Assembly (NCBI GenBank): GCA_015256455.1
Contig: JABZMB010000052.1
Coordinates: 1 to 8,659, forward strand
DNA length: 8,659 bases
Source: Solobacterium sp.
GTDB lineage: Bacteria; Bacillota_I; Bacilli_A; Erysipelotrichales; Erysipelotrichaceae
Direction: 5' to 3'
Shown: one piece after another, positions 1 through 5,647 of the stretch
How positions within the stretch are numbered: position 1 is the stretch's first letter
Layout: each line of letters begins with the position of its first letter
The notes under the pieces: generated by a model
The model's input: the letters and a program-made list of their open reading frames with translations, nothing else
Told to the model about the DNA's origin: nothing
The model's database searches: none
Position numbers and translations under genes: made by a program

Positions 1-2
1 AA

Positions 3-398
3 GCACCTCTTAGTGAAGAGGGTATGAAAAAGGTACTAGAAGAGTTAACACTTTATATGGCAGGTGATCGTCGATTCTATATTGCCTTCTATCCAAAGGA
101 AGAGGTCATTACAAACGATTATATTCAAGCATCTGATATTGACCGCGTTGATTTAATGCAGGCAACTGATGATGAAAAGTATCTTCCTGTATTTTCTACA
201 TTAAAAGGTCTACAAGAGTTCAAACCAACTTTACAGAAAGATGAACACATCTATGTTGTCACAAAACAAGACTTATTAGATTTTTTAAATATAAACACAA
301 AAGTTGCAGCAGCTGTACTAAATCCACTTGTGGATGATTTACTGTTGTATCGCATGCAACTACAGAATCTTATTCAAGTACAAGCAGAACAAGTATAA
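3..398 (+). CDS. SseB-family protein, 5' end outside the window
   Basis: This is the 3' part of a gene whose frame stays open to the left edge of the window. The visible ATG at 24 has a GAAGAGGG stretch only one base before it, too close for a normal ribosome-binding site. The residues before it (APLSEEG) read on smoothly into the protein, so I treat the gene as truncated by the window. From the ATG, 124 residues are seen. The pattern is a strand-rich start (RRFYIAFYPKEE), then YLPVFSTLKGLQEF, then IYVVTKQDLLDFL, then AAVLNPLVDDLLL. This matches the SseB N-terminal domain fold, in which a value is read, compared with a limit and ends in a conserved NP motif. Molecular function in Gram-positive bacteria is not established; the E. 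coli name came from a suspected sulfurtransferase link. No membrane segment or signal is visible. It ends two bases into a hairpin shared with the convergent hydrolase gene. Family assignment is moderate, function unknown. Confidence 0.6.
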   Translation, partial: APLSEEGMKKVLEELTLYMAGDRRFYIAFYPKEEVITNDYIQASDIDRVDLMQATDDEKYLPVFSTLKGLQEFKPTLQKDEHIYVVTKQDLLDFLNINTKVAAAVLNPLVDDLLLYRMQLQNLIQVQAEQV

Positions 399-437
399 AA
401 GCCCTGGATTGAATCCTGGGCTTTCCTTTAGTATTTA
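398..437. terminator. Bidirectional intrinsic terminator between convergent genes
   Basis: AAAGCCC (398-404) pairs perfectly with GGGCTTT (418-424). Inside this, after a T-T mismatch, GGAT (406-409) pairs with ATCC (413-416), leaving a three-base loop. A T-rich run (CTTTCCTTTAGTATTTATTTT) follows on the + strand. Because the outer stem begins with AAA and ends with TTT, the minus-strand transcript of the hydrolase gene also finishes the stem in a U run. It therefore probably serves both the SseB-like gene and the convergent alpha/beta hydrolase gene. Confidence 0.8.
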
Positions 438-1471
438 TTTTCCATACCCATGTATGCATGAAAATCACGGAATACATCTTCTTGGAAAGATTCATCTTCT
501 TGACTAATTTCATCTTGTCTTGCAAAGAAGTTTTGTTGAGCATATTGGAAGACTTTCTGCTCAAGGCGCATGACCTCTTTGGACACCTTCGCATTTGGAC
601 ATCTTGTGTCAAACATGTGGAAACAACCTTCATATTCCTTTAACATGATTGTAACACCTGCCTTATACAGATGTTTCATATAGGTTACTGTTTCTTCATG
701 GAATGGGCCTAATGTTCCTACAACTGTAAATGTTGGTGGAAGATTACGAAAATCCTTTAATCTTGCGGGTGCACAATACACTGGCACATCCTGCAGATTA
801 CGTTTATATAACTGCCAATAAAAATGCTTCTGTGAAGTAGTCCAAGCTAATGTCTCATGTTTATTTTGACTGGATGGACGATCATCAATCATTGGATATA
901 GAGGCATCTGGAATGCAATCTTTACTTCATTCATATCACGTGCATACACAGATAAAGCTGCCACTAGACCACCACCTGCACTTTCACCACCTATAAATAG
1001 TTGGTGGGGATTAATATGTAACTTGCATGCATGTTTCTTCATCCACTTAAGTGTTAAGTACGCATCTTCTAAAGCAGCAGGATATGGTGCTTCATAACTC
1101 TTGCGATAATCCGGTAACACCATGACTACGTTTCCACTCGCTAGGAAACGCTCTGCATAAGGATAACATTCTTCTGGTAATGCTGTTCCATATCCCCCAC
1201 CATGAAGCCACAACAGTCCTGTACATTCTTCTTTACTGAATTGATTTGGATAAATAATACAGATACGCAAAGAAGATCCATCATTTCTTAGGATCTCTTT
1301 TTCTTCCATATGAGTATTTTTACCAAACCACTTTCCATAAAACTTGCGTTTTAGATTTCTATCACGTTCCCTAATTGCAGTAATAGAATTGAGTGGTTCT
1401 TGGTTATTCAACACCGTGCTTGCATATTTACGTAAATCACGATGTATCATATCTGTTGTTATTTCCATCAT
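428..1471 (-). CDS. HSL-family alpha/beta hydrolase (acetyl esterase-like), catalytic acid position altered
   Basis: A 347-residue alpha/beta hydrolase of the hormone-sensitive-lipase (alpha/beta-hydrolase_3, Aes-like) group, expected to cleave short-chain carboxylic esters in the cytoplasm. The oxyanion motif HGGGY lies at 90-94 after a hydrophobic strand. The nucleophile elbow GESAGG is at 162-167 with Ser164, and the histidine motif EGCFHMFD places His285. The family's acid normally sits in a D/E-P-L/F-x-x-E motif. Here that motif reads GTLGPFHEE with Gly255 in the acid position (codon GGC at 707-709), so the classical triad looks incomplete; Glu259 or Glu260 might stand in. The C-terminal 35 residues are strongly acidic and lie beyond the usual fold. 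No signal peptide is seen. The start is uncertain by one codon: GGGGG at 1473-1477 is only one base before the ATG at 1471 and four before the next ATG at 1468, so the 346-residue form may be real. It lies 49 bases downstream of the patatin-like gene, probably in one transcript. Substrate unknown. Confidence 0.85.
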   Translation of the reverse strand: MMEITTDMIHRDLRKYASTVLNNQEPLNSITAIRERDRNLKRKFYGKWFGKNTHMEEKEILRNDGSSLRICIIYPNQFSKEECTGLLWLHGGGYGTALPEECYPYAERFLASGNVVMVLPDYRKSYEAPYPAALEDAYLTLKWMKKHACKLHINPHQLFIGGESAGGGLVAALSVYARDMNEVKIAFQMPLYPMIDDRPSSQNKHETLAWTTSQKHFYWQLYKRNLQDVPVYCAPARLKDFRNLPPTFTVVGTLGPFHEETVTYMKHLYKAGVTIMLKEYEGCFHMFDTRCPNAKVSKEVMRLEQKVFQYAQQNFFARQDEISQEDESFQEDVFRDFHAYMGMENKY

Positions 1472-1520
1472 TCCCCCGATAGCGTATCTATTTTATCATA
1501 AATCACTATCTTGAATGATG

Positions 1521-2375
1521 TCATTCTCCTTGTCTTAAAAACATCTTTAATTCTTCAAGTCTCTTCATTGCTGTTTTACGACCTTCCTCGTAAACTGCAC
1601 GAATCCTCTTACGGTCATGTTCGATTCTTCCGATATCTAACTTGGCTTCTGGTTGAATTACAAATACGTTATTTTTTGCAACCTCTTGCTTGATATACGC
1701 GATCGTATCATTATAATTCTCATGACGTAACTCTAAATCACGAACCATATTCGGATATTTATGATACTTTGCACGAATTGCCTTCATCATACTCTGAGGT
1801 TTCTTTACGTAGTTTTCTGGTTGTGTTAATACTACAACATTCTTTTCATAACCCATCTCTTGAAACTTCTTAATTGGAATCGAATCAGAAATACCACCAT
1901 CAAGATAAACATGTCCATTGATATGTACTGGACTTGCAAATATCGGCATTGATGCAGAAGCACGCACAAAGTCTAACGATTCATTATTAATATCTTTCGC
2001 ATCGTAATAATAAGGCTCTCCACTTTCAATATCAGTTGCGACCAAATAGAACTTCATTGGATTTTGAGAATATGTTACAGCATCCATTGGGTCTAACTTC
2101 TCAGGCAATGTATGATAGCAGAATTCCGCATTGAAAAAGTCTCCTGTCTTTATCCAGGATTGAATACTTGCGTATCTTGGGTCTTTTGCATACTTCATGT
2201 TATAACGGAACGCACGACCAATTTGTTTACTCTTGATGTTAACACCAAAGCATGCACCAGCAGATACACCAATTGCGCCATCAAATGTAATATGGTTTTC
2301 CATTAATACATCGATAACGCCTGCTGTAAAGATGCCTCGCATCGCACCACCTTCAAGAACTAGTCCTTTTTTCAT
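1521..2375 (-). CDS. Patatin-like phospholipase family protein
   Basis: A 284-residue patatin-like lipid acyl hydrolase of the bacterial YjjU/RssA type. The glycine-rich oxyanion loop is LEGGAMRG (7-14). The nucleophile elbow GVSAG (36-40) gives Ser38, and the acid of the Ser-Asp dyad is Asp159 in the DGG motif (159-161). The intervening RASASMPIFASPV segment is typical of the family. The C-terminal part, with YPNMVRDLELRHENYND and FVIQPEAKLDIGRIEHD, resembles the extra domain that often follows patatin in Firmicute homologues (DUF6363-like, named from memory). No signal peptide or membrane segment is seen, so it is probably cytosolic or peripheral at the membrane. The start is well supported: GAGGTGAT (minus strand, 2381-2388) lies five bases upstream of the ATG. 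It sits between the regulator gene and the esterase-like gene on the same strand, which suggests a two-enzyme ester or lipid hydrolysis unit. Natural substrate unknown. Nothing around it resembles a cyclic-nucleotide defence system. Confidence 0.9.
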   Translation of the reverse strand: MKKGLVLEGGAMRGIFTAGVIDVLMENHITFDGAIGVSAGACFGVNIKSKQIGRAFRYNMKYAKDPRYASIQSWIKTGDFFNAEFCYHTLPEKLDPMDAVTYSQNPMKFYLVATDIESGEPYYYDAKDINNESLDFVRASASMPIFASPVHINGHVYLDGGISDSIPIKKFQEMGYEKNVVVLTQPENYVKKPQSMMKAIRAKYHKYPNMVRDLELRHENYNDTIAYIKQEVAKNNVFVIQPEAKLDIGRIEHDRKRIRAVYEEGRKTAMKRLEELKMFLRQGE

Positions 2376-2393
2376 ACTTCATCACCTCAATGC

Positions 2394-2405
2394 GGTAAGT
2401 TTACC
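2394..2405. repeat. 12-bp palindrome upstream of the patatin-like gene
   Basis: GGTAA (2394-2398) and TTACC (2401-2405) are inverted around a two-base centre, six bases upstream of the Shine-Dalgarno of the patatin-like gene. It could be an operator or chance in an AT-rich gap. I found no convincing -35/-10 pair in the 88-base gap 2376-2463 and no strong terminator for the regulator gene. The only other inverted match there is AAATTA/TAATTT at 2448-2462, which is too AT-rich to trust. Confidence 0.3.
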
Positions 2406-2463
2406 ATAATTTTTTCTGATATCTTTTTGCTAAGCTCAATATTCACAAAATTAACATAATTTA

Positions 2464-3690
2464 TCAATTAAATCCGTATGATTCATTTTCAAATATCTCG
2501 CTGGTATGTAAGCAATCCACAAAGATATCATCTTCATTCATTCTAATTAAACATAGGCCAAGACTTATCAAACGGATAAACTTTTCACTTTCGTGCGCTT
2601 CCTCAATATTAAACATATCTTTTATTTTTCTTAAACGATAAACGATTGTATTACGATGCGCATACAACTCTTGTGCCGTTTCAATAACCGAATGATTCTT
2701 TAGTTCGTAATAATATAATGTCTTACAATAAACCGTATGATTTTCTTTATCATATTCATATATTTTCTTATATACATCTGGCACTAAGTCAAATCTATCT
2801 TTAAGCTGATCTAACATCATGCGCAGCCGGTATTCTTCTATATAATGTACTTTTGCACTAAAACCCTTTGTCTTTAACAAAGACATTACTTCATTCATTT
2901 GTTGATATGTTTCTGCCAATTGATAGATATCCTTGATTGCATTTGAAACAACTATTACAACTTGAAATTCTCTAGCAATTTTCTCAAGCAGCTCTGCTTG
3001 CCTCTTATCATGTAGGAATAAAAGAAGATTCTTTTGATATAAAAATGGATGTGTATCTGCTAATTCTGTTTCCAGTTTATTCTCTAATGATCGATACGGC
3101 ATTTGTAAATTTGCGTTATTCGATAAGTCAATCATTGCAAGATGCATATCGTCCATTTCCTCAATCCAGGTATTCGAAATCTGCATTCTAAATAAAGTTG
3201 AATTTTGATAATTCCCATCTAATAGATGTGTTAAGATTTCTTCTTCTGTATTTGTGGAAAGAAATTGATTTTCAATCTGTGTTAAAAACTGTTTTGCCAA
3301 GATTGTTTCAATTTTATGCATGTCATCATCACTAATCGTTTCTAACGAACCATTTACATCTATACAGAATAAATATCCTATCATTTTATGTTCCGACTGT
3401 AGGGTAGAAACTCTGCGTCTCCATGGACTCTCCTCAATCGTCAGGAATACTGGTCTCTCCATTTTTGGTTGCCAATTTAAATTTCTCACGACTTCATAAG
3501 ATATTTTTTTACTATTGATAGTTGCATCAAAAGGAACATCATGAAAGTCTTCCGGTTTATAATACGCAACCACGTGAAAAGCATCATCTAATATAAGTAG
3601 TGGGCATTGTAACAAAGTAGAAGAAACCTTTATCAATTCATCTAAATCCTCTCCACATAAAAACGCATCTATTAATTTTGAAATATCCAT
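2464..3690 (-). CDS. PucR/CdaR-type transcriptional regulator
   Basis: A 408-residue DNA-binding regulator of the PucR type. Residues about 1-140 form a sensor-like region (LLQCPLLILDDAFHVVAYY, then MIGYLFCIDVNGSLETISDDD) that looks GAF-like. A central segment at about 150-300 fits the CdaR GGDEF-like region. The C-terminus carries the PucR helix-turn-helix: YCKTLYYYELKNHSVIETA followed by HRNTIVYRLRKIKDMF at about 345-360. Start choice: the frame can be extended to a TTG at 3702, but GGAGGT (3695-3700) lies inside that extension, four bases before the ATG at 3690. The ATG is therefore the likely start. Members often activate nearby catabolic genes in response to a small metabolite; this one is divergent from permease-alsD, its most likely target. 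It has its own near-consensus promoter with a palindrome in the spacer, which suggests autoregulation. No clear terminator separates it from the patatin-like gene 88 bases downstream, so read-through is possible. Inducer unknown. Confidence 0.88.
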   Translation of the reverse strand: MDISKLIDAFLCGEDLDELIKVSSTLLQCPLLILDDAFHVVAYYKPEDFHDVPFDATINSKKISYEVVRNLNWQPKMERPVFLTIEESPWRRRVSTLQSEHKMIGYLFCIDVNGSLETISDDDMHKIETILAKQFLTQIENQFLSTNTEEEILTHLLDGNYQNSTLFRMQISNTWIEEMDDMHLAMIDLSNNANLQMPYRSLENKLETELADTHPFLYQKNLLLFLHDKRQAELLEKIAREFQVVIVVSNAIKDIYQLAETYQQMNEVMSLLKTKGFSAKVHYIEEYRLRMMLDQLKDRFDLVPDVYKKIYEYDKENHTVYCKTLYYYELKNHSVIETAQELYAHRNTIVYRLRKIKDMFNIEEAHESEKFIRLISLGLCLIRMNEDDIFVDCLHTSEIFENESYGFN

Positions 3691-3705
3691 CTGCACCTCC
3701 AATTA

Positions 3706-3716
3706 TGCTGACAGCA
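3706..3716. repeat. 11-bp palindrome in the regulator leader
   Basis: TGCTG (3706-3710) and CAGCA (3712-3716) are perfectly inverted around one A. The element lies in the 5' leader of the PucR-type gene, between its predicted transcription start (around 3727) and its Shine-Dalgarno (3695-3700). It could be an operator half of the divergent control region or a small RNA hairpin. Its sequence differs from the palindrome at 3741-3749, so both would not be expected to bind the same dimer. Confidence 0.35.
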
Positions 3717-3733
3717 CAAAAAGAATACTCACT

Positions 3734-3762
3734 ATTATATGTTCAGAACGATTCATTATCAA
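3734..3762 (-). promoter_or_regulatory. Near-consensus sigma-A promoter of the PucR-type gene
   Basis: On the minus strand, TTGATA (3757-3762, five of six matches to TTGACA) is followed after exactly 17 bases by a perfect TATAAT (3734-3739). Transcription would start near 3727 and give a leader of roughly 37 bases to the ATG at 3690. The box strength suggests good basal expression of the regulator unless it is repressed. Confidence 0.8.
3741..3749. promoter_or_regulatory. Candidate operator GTTC-A-GAAC inside the divergent promoter region
   Basis: A 9-bp palindrome, GTTC (3741-3744) and GAAC (3746-3749) around a central A, starts two bases upstream of the regulator's TATAAT box and lies inside its 17-base spacer. 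It also ends just before the region that would hold the -35 of the permease gene. A regulator bound here could block its own promoter and contact polymerase at the divergent one. Inference only; no binding site is known for this protein. Confidence 0.4.
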
Positions 3763-3779
3763 ATAAAAAGTTATATATT
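3752..3779 (+). promoter_or_regulatory. Possible weak promoter of the permease-alsD unit
   Basis: TTCATT (3752-3757) and TATATT (3774-3779, five of six matches to TATAAT) are 16 bases apart on the + strand. The -10 is good and the -35 poor, as often seen at activator-dependent promoters. The -35 region overlaps the end of the regulator's own -35 box, so the two promoters would compete. Transcription would start near 3786 and give a leader of about 23 bases. Confidence 0.4.
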
Positions 3780-3808
3780 GATTACGTTGTTTTTTAAAGG
3801 AGATAGTT

Positions 3809-4807
3809 ATGTCAGAAGAAAAAAAGAATGTTAATATCTGGAAATCATTACAGAAGGTTCCAGCAGGAACAATGTTTGTTCCACTGATTATTGGTGCAAT
3901 TATCACCACAATTGGTCAAGGAATATTCAATGTAGATATCTGGGCCATATTAGGAAATCCTATGAAGGATATGTTCTCATCCTCTGGTCAGATGTTAATC
4001 ATTGGCTTGATGTTATTCTTTACAGGTACTGGTGTTAAGGTTTCAGATTTGAAGTCTGCACTTGGTAGAAGTGTTCCACTTATTGTTGTTCGTCTTGTAG
4101 TTGCATATGCATTATGTGCAATTTACTACATGCTATTTGGATTTGAAGGTGTATTCGGAATTCCATTCCTGGCAGTTGCATGTGCAATCACAAGTGCTAA
4201 TGCTGCACTATACATGGGTATTATTTCTCCATTCGGCGATGAAGCTGATAAGGCTGGATTTGGTATCATGTTGATTTGCTCAATGCCGCTATTACCTATC
4301 TTGTTCTTAGGTTTCTATGGAACATCTGGATTTGGTATTGCTCAGGTTATGCAGATTATCGCATTATTGATTCCATTTATCTTGGGTATGATTCTCGGTA
4401 GTCTTGATGCAGATATTCGTAAAGTATTTGCTGGTGGTAATGCAACTATCTTACCATTCTTGGGATTTGAATTTGGTTCTACAATCAACCTATTCAAAGC
4501 ACTTGGTATGATTCCACAAGGTATCTTGTTAAGTATTGCATACTTCATTATTGTTATTGGTCCATCTTATTTCGTAGAACGTAACATTCTACATCGTCCA
4601 GGATATATCAGTGTTGCCTCTGCATCTCTTGCAGGTGTTGCACTTGCTATTCCTGCAATGGCCGCTTCAAGTAACGCAGCATTTGAACCATATGTTTCAC
4701 CAACGATTGCAATCTTAGCATTCGTACTAGCAATTACCAATGTTACAGCACCATTCCTTGTTAAAGCTGAATTACAAAGACATCCAGCTGACAACATGGC
4801 GAAATAA
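3809..4807 (+). CDS. 2-keto-3-deoxygluconate permease (KDGT) family transporter, divergent member
   Basis: A 332-residue membrane protein of the KDGT family, whose known members (KdgT) import 2-keto-3-deoxygluconate by proton symport. About ten hydrophobic segments are visible, including 22-39, 61-72, 89-110, 118-139, 151-170, 179-197, 236-252 and 300-317. Family landmarks are VPLIIGA (24-30), GSLDADIRKVF (197-207, like GNLDPELREFF in KdgT), LPFLGFEFGSTINL (215-228) and the small-residue stretch SVASASLAGVALAIPA (268-283). The region where KdgT has an N-G-G-L-Y motif reads SANAALYMG (129-137), so the likely substrate site has changed. Start: AAAGGAGA (3796-3803) is five bases before the ATG. 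The next gene, acetolactate decarboxylase, follows after 25 bases and is surely co-transcribed. No KDG kinase, aldolase or uronate gene is visible. I infer transport of a small keto or hydroxy-keto acid, but cannot exclude KDG. Family certain; substrate open, so no symbol is given. Confidence 0.85.
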   Translation: MSEEKKNVNIWKSLQKVPAGTMFVPLIIGAIITTIGQGIFNVDIWAILGNPMKDMFSSSGQMLIIGLMLFFTGTGVKVSDLKSALGRSVPLIVVRLVVAYALCAIYYMLFGFEGVFGIPFLAVACAITSANAALYMGIISPFGDEADKAGFGIMLICSMPLLPILFLGFYGTSGFGIAQVMQIIALLIPFILGMILGSLDADIRKVFAGGNATILPFLGFEFGSTINLFKALGMIPQGILLSIAYFIIVIGPSYFVERNILHRPGYISVASASLAGVALAIPAMAASSNAAFEPYVSPTIAILAFVLAITNVTAPFLVKAELQRHPADNMAK

Positions 4808-4832
4808 AAAGGAAAGAAAGAAGGAAATTATT

Positions 4833-5543
4833 ATGCAAAAAGTTTTACAAGTTTCTACACTAAACGCATTAATGTTAGGTGATTTCAACGGAGCAATGAC
4901 AGTCAAGGACTTATTAAGTGATTGCGATACAGGTATCGGTACATATGAAGGCCTTGATGGTGAAGCTTTAATTGTTGATGGCGTCGCTTATAAAGGAACG
5001 GCTGATGGTACTGTTGTTAAAATGTCAGAAACAGATAAGATGGCATTCTCTACAGTTACTAAATTTGATCATTCTGTAAAGGAACAAACAATCACAAATG
5101 TTGAGGATATTAAGACATTAAAGGAAAAGTTACAACCTATTGTTGATCAAAATAAGAATATCTTCTACATGTTCTTAGGTCATGCTAAGTTCTCTAAGAT
5201 GCATGTACGTAGCTGTTATAAATGTGCAAAGCCATATCCTACACTTGCTGAAGCAGCATGTGAACAAAGAGAATATCACTACGAAAATGAAGAAGGACAG
5301 ATTATTGCAATCTACTGCCCTGATTATGTTGAAGGTATCAACTTACCAGGCTGGCACTTCCACTTCTTATCAGATGATAAGACACATGGTGGTCATATCT
5401 TAGGACTAAGTGCTGATGAATTCACATTCAAGATGAATGCTATTCCTGAATTTGATTTAGTACTTCCTACTGATTCTGACTTTGGTAAGTTAAATCTAAC
5501 AGAAGATTTATCCGAAAGTACAAACGCTGTTGAAGGAAATTAA
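4833..5543 (+). CDS. alsD: Alpha-acetolactate decarboxylase
   Basis: A 236-residue cytosolic enzyme (also called budA) that decarboxylates 2-acetolactate to acetoin, the second step of the butanediol/acetoin branch from pyruvate. The Zn ligands are His175, His177 and His188 in GWHFHF...GGH; the +2/+11 spacing equals that of the Brevibacillus enzyme as I recall it. Arg126 in the VRSCYKCAKPYP segment lies 49 residues before the first His, again as in that enzyme. Glu44 (LDGEALIVDG) and Glu234 near the C-terminus match its other active-site glutamates. Length is usual for the family without a signal peptide. Start: the frame is open to 4740, overlapping the permease gene, but AAGG at 4821-4824 precedes the ATG at 4833 with normal spacing and the family N-terminus begins there. 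The gene is second in a two-gene unit behind the KDGT-type permease and ends before a strong terminator. No acetolactate synthase (alsS) is in the window, so the source of acetolactate is elsewhere, or external. Confidence 0.95.
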   Translation: MQKVLQVSTLNALMLGDFNGAMTVKDLLSDCDTGIGTYEGLDGEALIVDGVAYKGTADGTVVKMSETDKMAFSTVTKFDHSVKEQTITNVEDIKTLKEKLQPIVDQNKNIFYMFLGHAKFSKMHVRSCYKCAKPYPTLAEAACEQREYHYENEEGQIIAIYCPDYVEGINLPGWHFHFLSDDKTHGGHILGLSADEFTFKMNAIPEFDLVLPTDSDFGKLNLTEDLSESTNAVEGN

Positions 5544-5572
5544 CCCCCCACTATCTTTCAACATAAATGTTT

Positions 5573-5597
5573 AGCCCTGTATTGCAGGGCTTTTTTT
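5573..5597 (+). terminator. Intrinsic terminator of the permease-alsD unit
   Basis: AGCCCTG (5573-5579) pairs with CAGGGCT (5585-5591) around a five-base loop, followed by an unbroken T run to 5597. It lies 30 bases after the alsD stop. On the minus strand the hairpin has no T run after it, so it should act mainly on the + transcript. Confidence 0.92.
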
Positions 5598-5610
5598 ATG
5601 CATGCATGAA

Positions 5611-5647
5611 AAGAACTTTATGACTATTGTTTCTCCATAAAGTTCTT
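5611..5647 (-). terminator. Perfect 12-bp stem-loop spanning the dusB stop codon, possible weak terminator
   Basis: AAGAACTTTATG (5611-5622) and CATAAAGTTCTT (5636-5647) are exact inverted repeats around a 13-base loop. The dusB stop codon (TAG, 5624-5626) lies in the loop. On the minus strand the stem is followed by TTTTC (counting its last bases), a short U run. With only three G/C pairs it is weaker than the neighbouring terminator, but no other candidate ends the dusB transcript within the window. Confidence 0.45.

Noticed and set aside
2112..2306. Open frame on the + strand within the patatin-like gene
   Set aside because: Antisense to conserved catalytic coding sequence; no family resemblance and no ribosome-binding site.
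1521..2375. Patatin-like protein as an anti-phage effector (CapV-like)
   Set aside because: No cyclic-oligonucleotide synthase or other defence gene is nearby, and the protein matches the ordinary YjjU/RssA type with its usual C-terminal region.
3691..3702. TTG start for the PucR-type gene at 3702
   Set aside because: The GGAGGT ribosome-binding site lies immediately after it, so it cannot serve that TTG; it fits the ATG at 3690.
4740..4832. A 31-codon N-terminal extension of the acetolactate decarboxylase frame
   Set aside because: It overlaps the permease gene, the added residues are lysine-rich and unlike the family, and a proper ribosome-binding site precedes the ATG at 4833.
5598..5608. 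ATGCATGCATG self-complementary run between the converging genes
   Set aside because: It is an alternating simple sequence, its hairpin would be unstable, and its position after the T run gives it no evident role.
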